A stretch of 64,000 nucleotides of DNA from Arachnopeziza araneosa (GCA_003988855.1 QYAI01000026.1:372001-436000); one strand, 5' to 3'; numbered from the stretch's first letter, positions 34,938-45,746 are shown. Numbers and translations: made by a program. The notes: generated by a model from the sequence alone, not told the origin.

Positions 34938-35095
34938 TGAGTTGAAGAAGCTTGCCTCCTAGACTGTAGAGACGAATAGCATCCCAGGAGGAAGGTAGAG
35001 CAGACACTCCAAGCACATCTTAAGTACGAAGCATTCTCACTTTATTGATGTCTTGGGCCGGGAAGCGTGTCGCGGATAACCGCTTTTAACCGTTA

Positions 35096-35137
35096 CCCGT
35101 ATCCACCGGACAACCGCCCACACCCCACCGCCGCCCA
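35096..35137 (+). repeat. Left terminal inverted repeat of the Pogo-type element
   Basis: Begins CCCGTATCCACCGGACAACC and continues as a C-rich tract. It is the reverse complement of the right end with one mismatch at base 34. Confidence 0.93.
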
Positions 35138-35232
35138 GGCAAAATCATAACATGTAAATACGTCCAAAACCAACCAATTTACTACCCAAAAATCAACTAA
35201 TTCCGACGCCAGAACATCGCAATATTTTCAAT

Positions 35233-37161
35233 ATGACTCGAAAAAAGACACCTCTATGCGCTGATAATGCAGAACACAATAAAAGCCTCGAAATTGCCTA
35301 CAAGCTATACAATAGCCGACTAAATACGCCTGAAGAGCTTTTAATTCGTGCAGCTGCAAAGCTATGTGGTATTAATAGCTGGACAACACTACGAGATCGA
35401 AGCTATGGCTCGGACTCTATACAAAGTTACGCTAAGAAGCGTCAAAAGTTGTCACAAATTAAGGAGAAGGCTCTTGTTTCTTGGATATACTAGTTGACAG
35501 AATGAGAGTAGCCTGCAAAAGTCTCTTAACTTCGGAAAATAGCAACAGATCTTTTGATTGCAAAAGGAGATACTATACTATTAGAGAGCAACTAGCATTT
35601 GAGGTTTATTAAACGATACTCTGAAATTAAGTCTAAGTTTGTGTCTTCTTTGGATAAACACTGGTTTCTAGCACAAGATTATAACCTCTTCTAACACTAG
35701 TTTAACTTGTTTCTAGAACAAAAGAGCTAGTTTGAAGTGTTAGATCAGGATATATGGAATATTGATGAAAAGAGTATAATGATGGGGGTTTCAGACAAAG
35801 TACGAGTAATTATACTAAAATCGGCAAAGAATCTACATACTTCACACTCTGGAAATCGTGAATAGGTTACAACAACAGAGTGTATTTCAATGACAGGAAA
35901 ACGACTTGGTTCATAGATTATATTCAAAGGAAAGATTTCTCAGAAGGTTTGGCATTCTACAATTGAACGAATTAGCAAACAAGACTCTGGATACTATATA
36001 TGTTGTTCAGAAAATAGATAGACAGATATTAAGTTCAGTCTTGGATATTTAGAGAAGCACTTTAAACTTTAAACGCACACAGAACGGTACTAGATCTTAA
36101 CCTGTGATAGGTATAACTCTTATATATCAACAGCAGCTATTAAGTTCTGTTTACAGCATAAAATTATTATTTTATGTCTTCTACTAGTTACACTTAACTT
36201 ACTTACTTCAACTACTTGATGTTAGTATATTTAGTCTAGTAGCAACATATTATCAAGGAATGATACGTTCACGCTTTGAATTTAACTTACAGTCTATTAA
36301 TATCAACAAAATAGACTTTCTAGAGATCTTTCATGAAGTACGCAAGCTTGCAATTACTTTAGAAAACATTCAAAGTGCATAGAAAAAAGCAAAGCTTTTT
36401 CCTTACAACCCTGAGCTTGTTCTTTCTTAGTTACTACTTCTAGTTACAGAGAAAGCAACACCTTCTTAACTATTATCACAGCCTAGAACTCCAAAGAGCC
36501 TATTTTTCTTGATTCTGGAAAGACACTAGTAAATGTTACAGATATTAATACAATTCTTGCACAAGTGCGAGCAAGTTTTACAGATATTAGCGACAATATG
36601 TTTTTACTTGAGAAGTTTAGTAAGGCAGCAAAGGTTGCTATAGTTTCTGCGTCGTTAGCTAATTTAGCAAACTAGTCCTTAATTAAAGCTACACAAAATC
36701 AAAGAAAGAAAACAACAAAAAAAGAAAACAATTTTGGCAAGGCAAGAATAATAAGAAGAGAGGAAGTTGACACAAGAGTAGAATGAAGGACACAACAAGC
36801 TTAGATTCAAACTACTAAGATATTTAGCTACCTTGGGCTAGAGATCTTTACTTAGGAAGCAAAAGCGAAAAAAGCACTAAAAGAGAAAGCACTCTCTCTA
36901 TTAAAAAAGCAACAGCAATTCCGTACAGTTTTCAAGGTGTTTTTTGCTGGATTTGAAAGCTTGTTTGTACTAGAAGAGGTATTAAGAGTAGCTAAGGAAC
37001 TAGTAAAGAAACCAGTAGCAGCGGAGGTAACTAAGAGAACTAAGGAAACTAAGAGAATTGTACACGCAAAGAAGAAGGTAATTGTAGAGGAGAAGGAGAG
37101 TAAGGCAAGGGTTTCACAACGAGGAAGAGTGTGTAAGCCTACTTTGAAGGCTATTTCTTAG
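35233..37161 (+). pseudogene. Pogo/Fot1 transposase pseudogene
   Basis: N-terminal 86 codons (35233-35490) form an intact helix-turn-helix start with LNTPEELLIRAAAKLCGIN, a CENP-B/Psq-like domain. Then TAG/TAA/TGA stops appear repeatedly in the same frame, while recognisable DDE-domain pieces persist: IWNIDEKSIMMGVSDK (35754 on, first catalytic Asp), GNRE-stop-VTTTECIS near 35860, IIFKGK, a degenerated DGHxSH block (near 36105), LLDVSIFS (near 36215, shifted frame) and KLFPYNPELVL (near 36392). A frameshift lies between about 36150 and 36215. A conserved Trp in NREWVT is replaced by TAG. The C-terminal remnant (36937-37161) is Lys/Arg/Glu-rich. No functional transposase can be made from it. 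Confidence 0.88.
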
Positions 37162-37281
37162 AGTTACATAGTAATTTTAGAAGTATGGACGATATTTTAA
37201 TCATTCTATGTCTTGCGCATAATAAACCATTGTTTTCAGGTAGTAAAAGTAGCAAAATTGATGTAAGGCGCATTTTTTGGT

Positions 37282-37323
37282 TGGGCGGCTGTGGGGTGTG
37301 GGCGGTTGTCCGGTGGATACGGG
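37282..37323 (-). repeat. Right terminal inverted repeat of the Pogo-type element
   Basis: Inverted copy of 35096-35137, ending GGTGGATACGGG just before the TA duplication. Confidence 0.93.
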
Positions 37324-37542
37324 TATTCGGAGCCCCGCACCGCACTATCTCGCGCCCCACACTTCTTCCTCCCTCCAGACACCAAGAACAAACACCTACG
37401 CAGCAGCTAACGACTTGCTGCCTCAACACTTCCAACGTTCCACCCTCTTAAAGAATTCGTATACTTAACTCGAATCAGGTAACATTACTGACTCTCGAAC
37501 GCAAACCCGCCGCTTCTACCGAATCACGGTAATTGTATGTAC

Positions 37543-38415
37543 CTAGAGAGGGGTCAATACACATAAATGCTTACAGCGCGAGGCTCTCACATATTTGACT
37601 TTTCCGTCTACAACCCGTATTTCATGACTATCCGGCATATCTCCTAGAGATGCAAATTCGCACAGTACATCAACAGATCCCATAGTCTCGTCAATAACAT
37701 AACGCCTCATGTTGTTTGTGTTTGTTGATCCACCACTATCAAGGGTTAGCATGAGCTTTCGACTAGAACGTAAGAGTTCGAGGAACACTGACTGCGGCAG
37801 CGATGCACCGCAGGGTCTGGTCAATGCGCTACCTTCAACACGCTCACAATCAGTTCCCCAAGGGATCGCATCAGCTGCTGTGGCATTGGTCCACATGTCA
37901 AGGTAAGCATCTCCAATATTCTTGAGAAGCTCTCTGCTTGGTAGTGTTCCATTGAGAATCACCCAGTCCTCATGCTTGATGTAATTAAGAGTCAAGGACG
38001 CATTGAAAAAAAGGGATCCTGTGGTTGCCGCAATAGTATCGATCATAGCAATAGAGCTAGTTTCGTTTCCATTGTATCTGATTTGTGTCCCAATAACATA
38101 AGGCTTCGAGCCACTGGATGAAATCAACATTGTGTAACTCGCACAAGCCGACGTGTCGGCCATTGAGCGATTGAGATCAATCTTTAGCGGTTGGCTCAAA
38201 ACTCCATTCTTAAGTTCTGTGACTTTGTTGTTTTCTTGGTATGTGAAATTCGAAGTGAGGTTAAGGCTATCAAATTTTCCACTGGCTTGAGCTGCGACGT
38301 AATTGTTAGCAGCTGCTAGCAGTCCGGCACGGGTGCAGTCTGCTGAAACATGGCCTAGTGTGATGGAAATCCAAAGGAGCACAACAAAGATGAAATTACA
38401 ACACAACGAAGGCAT
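37543..38415 (-). CDS. Secreted fungal protein, DUF8021-like
   Basis: Single exon, 290 residues from the ATG at 38415. Residues 1-25 are a strong signal peptide (hydrophobic core FIFVVLLWISITLG, likely cleavage after HVSA). The mature part begins DCTRAGLLAAANNYVAAQAS and carries several N-glycosylation sequons (NLTS, NFTY, NETS, NASL, NGTL, NATA). KPYVIGTQIRYNGNETSSIA and the closing VDGKVKYVRASRC fit a family of uncharacterised fungal secreted proteins I believe is DUF8021. No catalytic motif is known to me. Next to a transposon and gene-poor DNA, which is typical of lineage-variable secreted genes. A GTAAG at the end of the frame was considered as a donor but gives only a 32-nt intron. Confidence 0.75.
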   Translation of the reverse strand: MPSLCCNFIFVVLLWISITLGHVSADCTRAGLLAAANNYVAAQASGKFDSLNLTSNFTYQENNKVTELKNGVLSQPLKIDLNRSMADTSACASYTMLISSSGSKPYVIGTQIRYNGNETSSIAMIDTIAATTGSLFFNASLTLNYIKHEDWVILNGTLPSRELLKNIGDAYLDMWTNATAADAIPWGTDCERVEGSALTRPCGASLPQSVFLELLRSSRKLMLTLDSGGSTNTNNMRRYVIDETMGSVDVLCEFASLGDMPDSHEIRVVDGKVKYVRASRCKHLCVLTPL

Positions 38416-39873
38416 GATGAAATCCGGTGCGGTCGAAGGATACGAAATGATTTTCAGCCCAAGTAGTAAGCACTTCTTTATACGTTCAGAAACAACATGA
38501 TATATGCCACGGCTACTTTGCTCCCCGCTCTTAAGACTGAGTTAGATCACCCCCGCTCTGCCTTGCAAATGAAATCCAGCACCTATATAGCCGAATATAT
38601 TATGGCTACGTGGGAAGGTAACAAAATCGGCTTCCTCAATGTGGGTCTACCTAGGTAGTTCACGGTTTGTATTGAGAACCCAATTAAGTGATCAAGTAAA
38701 TGGCCCTCATATTCTAACTCAAACACAATGAGGTATGAGTAGAACTTATATGTGCCGCGAAGGATAATATTTCCACTAATTTGTTAAGTCTTCTGGGATA
38801 TATTCGATATGGGTTGAGATGTGAGCTTGGCTGTCTATATCTTGATTGAAACGAAAATCTTTGTCCGCTTCTCGGTTGTAAAACCGAGCCATATTTACCT
38901 CACAGGGTTCCCGTTAGAGTAGATAGTGTATGTAAAGAGGCTTGTAATCAAAGAGCAGTAGGTAGATTAGATCTTAGTGTGGTTTAAGCCGGAACCATGA
39001 GAATGCGGCAAGAAATACACATATTACTTACTATCTCAAGCAAACAAACAATGCAATCATATGGCAAAGCATACCACTATAGAAATCAGTAAATGATTTT
39101 AGTGCCTACTTCTATTAGCAAGAAGACTGGAGTCAGATGGTAGCCAGGCTAGCCTTTAACAGAACGAAAGTATTGAACCACCACTTTGATTGGCACTAAC
39201 CTCTGTCATGAATGGAAATGCAAAAGGCTTACAAGAAATCAGGAAGCTCTACGATATGTTATATCGGAGCCGAGTCCAGTCTATATCGACGACAAAGTAA
39301 GCAATTCTTCACCTTGTCTGTGATGATAAGGTACTGTGGAGATAAAAATAAGAAAATCTGCGATATTGAGATATTTCATTCTTTCGCTTTGATAGCACGT
39401 GCGTGGATACCCAACTCAAATTACGTCGATTACTCTATCGTGGCAAGTTTAGCTAGATACTATTCTTGTTTCTGACACCTTGTGGATAACTTTGATATTG
39501 CATTAACGTGTATGCTTGCCGGCCGATTAGTTTCCAGCCTCTCGTTTTATCATTAAGATAAGATTGAACGTGATGCAGAGGAAAGCAGGGCAATCCTTCC
39601 TTATCCAGATCTTGTATCTTTGGAGGCCAAGGGAAGCAGCAAACCATGAAATGATGCTATTGATTATAACCAGATCCAGGAAAGGATCAGACGACTGAAA
39701 TTGCATAATAACCCGTAGAGTACGAGAATCAAGATACTTTGGAAGGCGTAAACCAAACGGTTTCAAAATGTATCATTTCGAACTCGCGTCTACATATTTG
39801 CGGCTCGTCGTTCAATGCTATTTACATCGCAATTAATACACTATCATCTGAAGACATAATTCCCACGCCTAGC
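38416..39873. other. Gene-poor AT-rich region, 1.46 kb
   Basis: Upstream of the secreted-protein gene and downstream of NDUFA8. Many short open frames, none with coding character, splice support or recognisable similarity. No terminal repeats or second transposon copy were seen. Confidence 0.5.
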
Positions 39874-40682
39874 TCAAGGGCCATTCTGCGAATAGATCTG
39901 TCTCTTCCGGAGATGTACAGGAATTTCGCCTGCTGGTGTATCCGGAATGACTTTCTCGAGGTTCTACGGAAGTCCCAAGGTTAGCATGCCCCAATAGCTC
40001 CCTGAACACAAACTAGTGAGTAGAATCAGAACAAAACGCACCAGCTTGTTGAAGACGCATTTGTTTAGTTTCCATTCTTGTGGTCGGCATTGCCAGAGTT
40101 GCTGGTTGTTGTTATCCAGGCATGTCCAGTGCTTTCTGAATTCCTCAAGACAGTTTTTATTGACGTCTTCAATTCTACGCTCACAAAACAAATCAGCACT
40201 CGATCTCCTAGAACTATCTTCGAGCTTCCTCCACCCAAGGTACCTCCTTGGTGGAAACCTTTTGATTGGGTTCATGAAGACTGGGAACAGAGCTCAAGCG
40301 TGTTGATGATCCTCTCCTATACCCTCACATGTAGGCTTTTCAAATCGAGGAAGGATTAGGAACAAAACTTACACACTCTTAGCACATCTTGTGACCCTTC
40401 TTCCTTCTTTCAAACACTCCATTTCACCCTTCCCCGGATTCTCAGTCTTGCACATCATGAAATCATCGTTGTAGGGTTTGCATCTTGCACCAATAAAAAA
40501 GCTGGCGGATAGTAAAGGTGCCGAACTGCTTCCAATTTCGGTGACAGGTGGAATGTCGGCCGGGAGGGGAGTTGTATCGACCAAGACAGCTTGGTTGAAT
40601 CTACATAGCAATTGATCAGTTTGGCTGAAAACCTGAGATGTTAGACGTAGGCTGGAGCTCACCTTGGATTTCTTCCCGACAT
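39874..40682 (-). CDS. NADH:ubiquinone oxidoreductase subunit NDUFA8 (twin CHCH)
   Basis: Intermembrane-space-facing accessory subunit of respiratory complex I. Four minus-strand exons (40663-40682, 40373-40600, 40042-40174, 39874-39963) give 156 residues; the first exon encodes only MSGRNP plus part of a codon, and the 198-nt third-exon intron is long for this genome. Four CX9C half-motifs are present: CKPYNDDFMMC and CLKEGRRVTRC (first CHCH), CLEEFRKHWTC and CRPQEWKLNKC (second). The tail NLEKVIPDTPAGEIPVHLRK is the usual fungal ending. Import is presumably by the Mia40 disulfide relay, as for the family. Confidence 0.95.
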
Positions 40683-41163
40683 CCTGACAAGTTTGGAAAA
40701 CTAAAGAGTTATAAGAGAATCAGATTCCTTAGTGGGAGAGTAGAAGGCGCTCTGAAATTTGGTCTCGTTGGTCAGGGCACGCTTATGCAATGATTGGCGC
40801 CGTAGCCGCTGCCGCAGTAGCCGATAACCTTTTCATCACCCGGCTTCTGCCAGCAAGGATCGCGAGGGAGCTCGAAGCTTCAACAAAATACAGAAACAGC
40901 AAAATCAGCCACCCACCAACAGCCTTTTCCAGGAGATTTCCGAGAAGCCGCTTTTAAGATACTTCATCGCCCCAGCTATACCTGTTGCTTCCCAAAGAAG
41001 TAGCAGCTTCTTTTCCGTCACTGCTGATTTCAACTTGAAAACGCGCTGTCACTTCTGACTTGTATGTTATTGCGCCTCGCGCTACCTCAAGAACTTTACC
41101 GGCGCAGCGCGCCTAGAATTCTTCCAGCTCTTTGTATTCGCATCTGCAGTCCCTTTTGCAACA
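40683..41163. promoter_or_regulatory. Divergent promoter, NDUFA8 / Nup57
   Basis: 481 bp between start codons; GC-richer than its surroundings (GCCGTAGCCGCTGCCGCAG near 40800). No gene seen. Confidence 0.5.
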
Positions 41164-42496
41164 ATGTTCGGGTCATCGCTTAACCAGTCCAAACCGGCGG
41201 GTACCGGTTTTGGTTTTGGAAATACTCAACAGGCTGGACCAGGTCTCTTTGGGCAAAACCAGCCTCAGCAAGGCAACTCGGTTTTCGGAAACTTGAATCA
41301 GAGCAATCAACAGCAGCAACCTGGCGGTCTCTTTGGTGGTTTCGGTCAGTCCCAGAATGCGCAAACCCAGCAACAGAGTGGTGGATTGTTCAATGGGTTG
41401 GGTCAGAGCACGCAACAGAATCAACAACTGGGCAGTCTATTTGGTGGGCAGAATCAGAGTAACCACCCACAACCGCAATCCCAATTACAATCGCAAGTTG
41501 GAGGAGGAGGCCTTTTTGGCGGGTCAATGTTTGGACAAGCCAACCAACAACAACAATTCCCTCAGTTAGGTCAAGCTGCGCTAAAACCAATTGACCCTCG
41601 TCCGTTTTATCCCCCCAAACTCGACCACGGCTGACGTTTTACAGGAGAGAAAAGTATTCCAGAACAAATGTTGGCTGTTCTCGAGAAATGGGATTCCGGG
41701 AATCCAAGTTGTGCCTTTAAACACTACTTCTATAACAAGGTTGGTGAGGAAATGGCGGTTTATTACAGAGCATCTCCAAACGAAGACCAGAAAGCATGGG
41801 ATGATGCGCTCGCGAACAAGCCCGGCCCTGGATACATACCGGTTCTGTGTACTGGATTTGCACAGATGGGCGAAAGAATCAAGCTCCAACAGCGTAACCT
41901 TACTGGACTTAACTCCCGTCTTCACGAGATCAATGGCGCTCTCTCTAAAATGATGCAGATCCACGAGACACAGACTAGTCTCAGAGCGCTTGAAGCCCGA
42001 CGGAAGCATGTTGTCCTAAAACAGAGATGTCTAGCATTAGCAACCAAAGTTCAAGTATTACGCAACAGAGGCTATGCTTTGTCGGGAGACGAGGAGGTTC
42101 TAAAATCGAAGCTGATGGCTTTGGAAAGACAGATTAACGATCCTGGTTTGGGAGCCCGAGGAGAAGAAATTTGGGCCCGAATGTTAGCCGTTGAAGACAG
42201 GGCTAAATTATTAAAGACCGAAATCGAAAAGTCTGGCAGTATAGCACCAGGCATGCTTGATGATGAGTTGAACCGTTCTGCCAAAAAGGTTAGCATCTTC
42301 TCGCGGGAAAACATACCTGCTAATAACTCTTAAGATTCTTGAAGATTACAACATACAACTAGGACATTTGAAGCGGGAGTTGAAGGCAATAGTAACAGAC
42401 TACCAGCAATGGGCAAAAGACCAAGGTGTGCCCGATGCTAAGCCAAAAGAGATACCAAGAGTTGACACTCACGAGACGCCTATGCGATTTGTATAG
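41164..42496 (+). CDS. NUP57: FG nucleoporin Nup57 (Nup54 family)
   Basis: Central-channel nucleoporin of the Nup62-Nup58-Nup54 type complex. Exons 41164-41599, 41645-42288, 42335-42496 give 413 residues. Residues 1-145 are Gln/Asn/Gly-rich with FG/GLFG repeats (GLFG, SVFG, GGLFGGFG, GSLFGG, GSMFG). The spliced linker PREKSIPEQMLAVLEKWD is the family's conserved entry, followed by NPSCAFKHYFYNKV, NKPGPGYIPVLCTGFAQMGE and a long C-terminal coiled coil. The first intron (45 nt) removes an in-frame stop that would otherwise end the protein at residue 156. Confidence 0.94.
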
Positions 42497-42918
42497 CTTG
42501 TGGCTAGCTGGGACAATCACTGTGGTGTACAAGAAAATATGTATTACAAAATGGCCGAATCAAGCTAGGTGCCTTCAGTACCTACCTGGGTACCCAGGGC
42601 AGTCGGGTAGAGGTGCGATCACGTGTTATATAATCTCCTAATGATTTTATATATGTATTCACAGGAGAGTAATATTCAATAGTAGAAAGTGAGAAGAGCG
42701 AATACGGCGACGATATTACGGCCTTTGTATTATTAAAGGAGCTCATCCTGGACAATGTGTCGATGTCGCCCGTCATGGTTGCCAGTTGGTGTTCCTCTCG
42801 TGACTCATACGAAATGTGAGAAAAGTCTACAAGAACTCGACTAGTCTCTAACCGCCGTTCTCAAGGTGTTTTTGTTCATCTTTAAATGTGACCATTGCAC
42901 AGCTTCCAACCTGCACTC
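42497..42918. other. Tandem intergenic region
   Basis: 422 bp between Nup57 and the acetyltransferase. Nothing recognised besides a likely 3' UTR and promoter. Confidence 0.45.
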
Positions 42919-43629
42919 ATGAAGTTCTCAGACTTCATAACCCCTGAACCAGATGGCGAGATCGTTGCGGGGCCTTCTGCCATTCCTCCTTCGCTTGAGA
43001 ACAGCCTGATCGGACAACATGTCACCCTCAAGCCGCTACAGCTTTTAGATTGTGCTGGTCTATTTCCCAATTTAGCTGGCCTTGAGAACGCTCTTCTTTA
43101 TAAATACCTCCCGGGGGGTCCATTCTTTGATCTCGAAAGCTTTACGGAACATATAAGCTTCCTACTTGAGGACCCTATCTTCTTGGTCTATACCGTCTTC
43201 CAAAAAGACAAGTGTGAAACAGCAGTTGGAATAGTCTGTCTAATGAACATCGTTCCTACAAATCGCAGTATCGAGATTGGACATGTCTTGTTCGGGAAAA
43301 CGCTCCAGCGAACTACTGCGGCTACGGAAGTATACTATCTTCTTCTAAAGTATTCCTTCGATGATTTGAAGTTCTTGAGAGTCGAATGGAAGGCAAATGA
43401 TTTGAACACTCCGAGCAAGCAGGCAGCAATACGCCTAGGGTTCAAATTCGAGGGAACATTCAGAAAGCATGCTATCGTCAAGGGGAAGAGGAGGGACACT
43501 TCCTGGTTTAGTATAATTGACGAGGAGTGGGTTGGCGGTGTCAAAACCGCTCTAGAAGAATGGCTCCAGGTCGACAACTTTGATGCCGATGGAAATCAGA
43601 GGAGGAAACTAGAAAACTTCCGAGGGTGA
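42919..43629 (+). CDS. GNAT-family N-acetyltransferase (RimJ/RimL-like)
   Basis: Intronless, 236 residues. The frame is open from 42895 but the first ATG is at 42919. The layout is that of the RimJ/RimL-like GNAT branch: LIGQHVTLKPLQLLDCAGLF at the start of the domain, the AVGIVCLMNIVPTNRSIEIG strand pair, HVLFGKTLQRTTAATEVYYL near the CoA-binding helix, RVEWKANDLNTPSKQAAIRLGFKFEGTFRKH (the NxxSxxAAxRLGF motif) and RDTSWFSIID. Substrate unknown; such fungal proteins may act on small molecules or protein N-termini. Confidence 0.88.
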   Translation: MKFSDFITPEPDGEIVAGPSAIPPSLENSLIGQHVTLKPLQLLDCAGLFPNLAGLENALLYKYLPGGPFFDLESFTEHISFLLEDPIFLVYTVFQKDKCETAVGIVCLMNIVPTNRSIEIGHVLFGKTLQRTTAATEVYYLLLKYSFDDLKFLRVEWKANDLNTPSKQAAIRLGFKFEGTFRKHAIVKGKRRDTSWFSIIDEEWVGGVKTALEEWLQVDNFDADGNQRRKLENFRG

Positions 43630-44223
43630 TGAGATTTAGAGAAATGCCATAGCTCTCTTCCGATGCATCTAGAGTCATCCAAGACTTCCCAGAAAAAATC
43701 GAGACTATTAGCTCATTAATTGGCTAGATTCTGTGACCAAGGCGAGGGACAATCAACGTTGTCAGTCAAACATATCCCAAGTAAAGACTTCGCCATCAGT
43801 CTAGAATTATTATTCTCATGACTTCAAAGGGTTACGCCAGGGATGTAGAATACAACATGCCAACCTGTGTAACGCCTATCCACCTTCCGTACCATTCCGC
43901 CACCACTCGAGAAGCCTCCCAGGAAACTCGCTGGTGAGATATTGCAGGCCCAATTATAGAGGCAAAAATATTATACATGAAGGTGGTTCCTTTTGATTTT
44001 GTGCAATGAAGTGTATCTGCAGGTTCAAGTCTGGTATTACGTGCTAGAAAGATGTAGCGTGCGTTGCTTTTATCACTTAATGATTGTAACTTTGAGTAGG
44101 TTCTGGGTAATGTTATTGATGCTGCTGCTGCTGCTGGGTCAAGGAATTGGTAAAGGTGTCTTTGAGTAACGTCCGGACCTTCAAAGCATTTTAGCATTTT
44201 TATGAGGAATAAGGTGGTTCTGC
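43630..44223. other. Convergent intergenic region
   Basis: 594 bp with a (CTG)5-like run near 44120-44135. No gene seen. Confidence 0.45.
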
Positions 44224-45453
44224 TCACAAATAATCTCGCTCAAACTCGGCATCTAGATGAACTGGTACCCTCTCTTCCTCTGTACTTCGATCTCTTTCTT
44301 TGGTCTGATTTTGAACTAATTGGTGCAGTAGCTTGTTGTTCTGAGCCACAAGAGTCTCTATCCTTTCTACTTTAGTCTCCAATGCTCTTAATCTTGCATC
44401 ATTTCCCATAATTTCTCTCCAGTCTTCTTTAGTAAGTTGTCCCTCAACTATAACCCTTCTTGGCGGTTCGGCCGGGGAGTCCATCGTATATTGATGTGTC
44501 GTCTGCTGCTGCTGTGTATGCCACTGTTGTTGCTGCTCAAATTGGACTTGCAGTTCACGAGTAAGCGCTCGTTCATTTCCACGCTTCCGCTTATGCGGTC
44601 GATAGCCGTTCACATCCTGAACTTCATTATTTCCATTTGCTACTACCATTTCTCCACCAGGATGCTGAGGTGGGGGATGCGACAGATCTGTTGGCGTTGG
44701 TGGGTAAGGTCCAGCATATGGTCTTGGTACTTGAGAGTTCTGGGGTGGCGGGGGATTCAAAGCTTCAGCAGCAATTGCTTGTCTCCTTGCTTCTTTTCTT
44801 GCTTCTTCAACTTTCCTCCGCGCATCAACTTGCCTCATGCGCTCCGCCTCAGCATCTCCATCCTCAGTCTTCAAAAAATCCATCCACTTGTCTAGAAGAT
44901 CGTTTAATTCATCCCCAGGCTTTTGCGGAATAACTCCATTCTCCCAATCAGCAATCTGACGCCGTCTCGTCTCAACTAACCTTCCCACCGTCGCGCTCAT
45001 CTGAGCTAGGACCTTTCCGGTATCTCGTTGAAAGGCGGTATTTACACCGGTCCAAAACTGTGCTTTAGTTCCCTCTTTGTAATTACCACGCTGTTCGTAG
45101 CAATGCTTTACCATTAGAATATGATCGCGCTCGTCAAGATTCTGACGTGGCTTGCGAGTGCTGCTACCAGCAGAAGATAGAACAGAGCTTTCGCGCATCT
45201 CGCGCGCTGGGGTCATCAGAGAGCGAGGGAGAGGGGGCGGATTCATTCGTAGATCTGACGAGGGTGTTGAATTGTTTGAAGTTATGTTCTGTTGTTGCAA
45301 GCTCGTGGGCTGTTGTGTAGGTGTGGGCGTGGATGCGGTCGCGGGGCGAACATTACTTGGTGTTGATGGTGGTAAGATTGGAGCTGGCTGACGGTTATTG
45401 GGCTGCGCCATTGTCATCGGGACCAATTTGAATGTGTGAAAAGCCGACGGCAT
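44224..45453 (-). CDS. Uncharacterised Q/P-rich fungal protein with Myb/SANT-like helical domain
   Basis: Single exon, 409 residues from the ATG at 45453. The N-terminal ~105 residues are Pro/Thr/Gln/Ser-rich. A compact domain around 108-175 (DERDHILMVKHCYEQRGNYK, then FWTGVNTAFQRDTGK, then VGRLVETRRRQI) resembles fungal Myb/SANT- or trihelix-like DNA-binding modules. Next a Glu/Arg coiled coil (200-230), a Pro-rich segment, a basic HKRKRGNERAL nuclear-signal-like stretch, Gln runs, and a C-terminal leucine-rich coiled coil (about 355-385). I infer a nuclear regulator, but no named family is certain. Confidence 0.72.
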   Translation of the reverse strand: MPSAFHTFKLVPMTMAQPNNRQPAPILPPSTPSNVRPATASTPTPTQQPTSLQQQNITSNNSTPSSDLRMNPPPLPRSLMTPAREMRESSVLSSAGSSTRKPRQNLDERDHILMVKHCYEQRGNYKEGTKAQFWTGVNTAFQRDTGKVLAQMSATVGRLVETRRRQIADWENGVIPQKPGDELNDLLDKWMDFLKTEDGDAEAERMRQVDARRKVEEARKEARRQAIAAEALNPPPPQNSQVPRPYAGPYPPTPTDLSHPPPQHPGGEMVVANGNNEVQDVNGYRPHKRKRGNERALTRELQVQFEQQQQWHTQQQQTTHQYTMDSPAEPPRRVIVEGQLTKEDWREIMGNDARLRALETKVERIETLVAQNNKLLHQLVQNQTKERDRSTEEERVPVHLDAEFERDYL

Positions 45454-45746
45454 GTAGGAGAAAGGTGTTGGAGATTGTGATGAACTCGAGGTTCGTTAAA
45501 TTTTAAAGGAGATCTAGTGAATGAGACCATAATTGGACTAGCGTGTGGTAATTACGGTAAAAGCGCTTGAAGCGTACAACTACCTACTCAGCCATGAAGT
45601 GGGATAATCCTGCCGTTGGATTATGGTCCCTTATACTCTTATCGTTATTCCAATTAGCCTTTTGATCATGGATAGTCGGACATGGGGTTGATCACTACTA
45701 TAAAAAAAAAATTCTTTCGTTCGTGACCGCAAGTTAATAACCTCAT

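Larger units (their letters stand above)
35096..37323. mobile_element. Degenerate Fot1/Pogo-type DNA transposon
   Basis: 2,228 bp bounded by 42-bp terminal inverted repeats (35096-35137 and 37282-37323) that match at 41 of 42 positions, and by TA on both outer sides (35094-35095 and 37324-37325), the target duplication expected of the Tc1/mariner-Pogo superfamily. The interior holds one decayed transposase reading frame of the Fot1/Pogo type. GC-rich ends flank an AT-rich interior. Lies between mccA (start 158 bp away) and a secreted-protein gene. Probably non-autonomous and immobile now, though the ends could still be recognised by a relative's transposase. Confidence 0.9.

Noticed and set aside
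12000..35000. Secondary-metabolite or other biosynthetic cluster
   Set aside because: No polyketide synthase, NRPS, terpene cyclase or cluster regulator; genes are mixed housekeeping functions.
37543..37575. A 32-nt intron (GTAAG...CTAG) at the 3' end of the DUF8021-like gene
   Set aside because: Too short for this genome and would extend the protein with non-conserved sequence.
38416..39873. Second transposon or tRNA gene in the gene-poor pocket
   Set aside because: No inverted ends, no transposase fragments and no cloverleaf-like A/B boxes recognised by eye.
44437..44933. Long open frames antisense to the Q/P-rich gene
   Set aside because: Shadow of codon bias on the coding strand; no motif or splice support.
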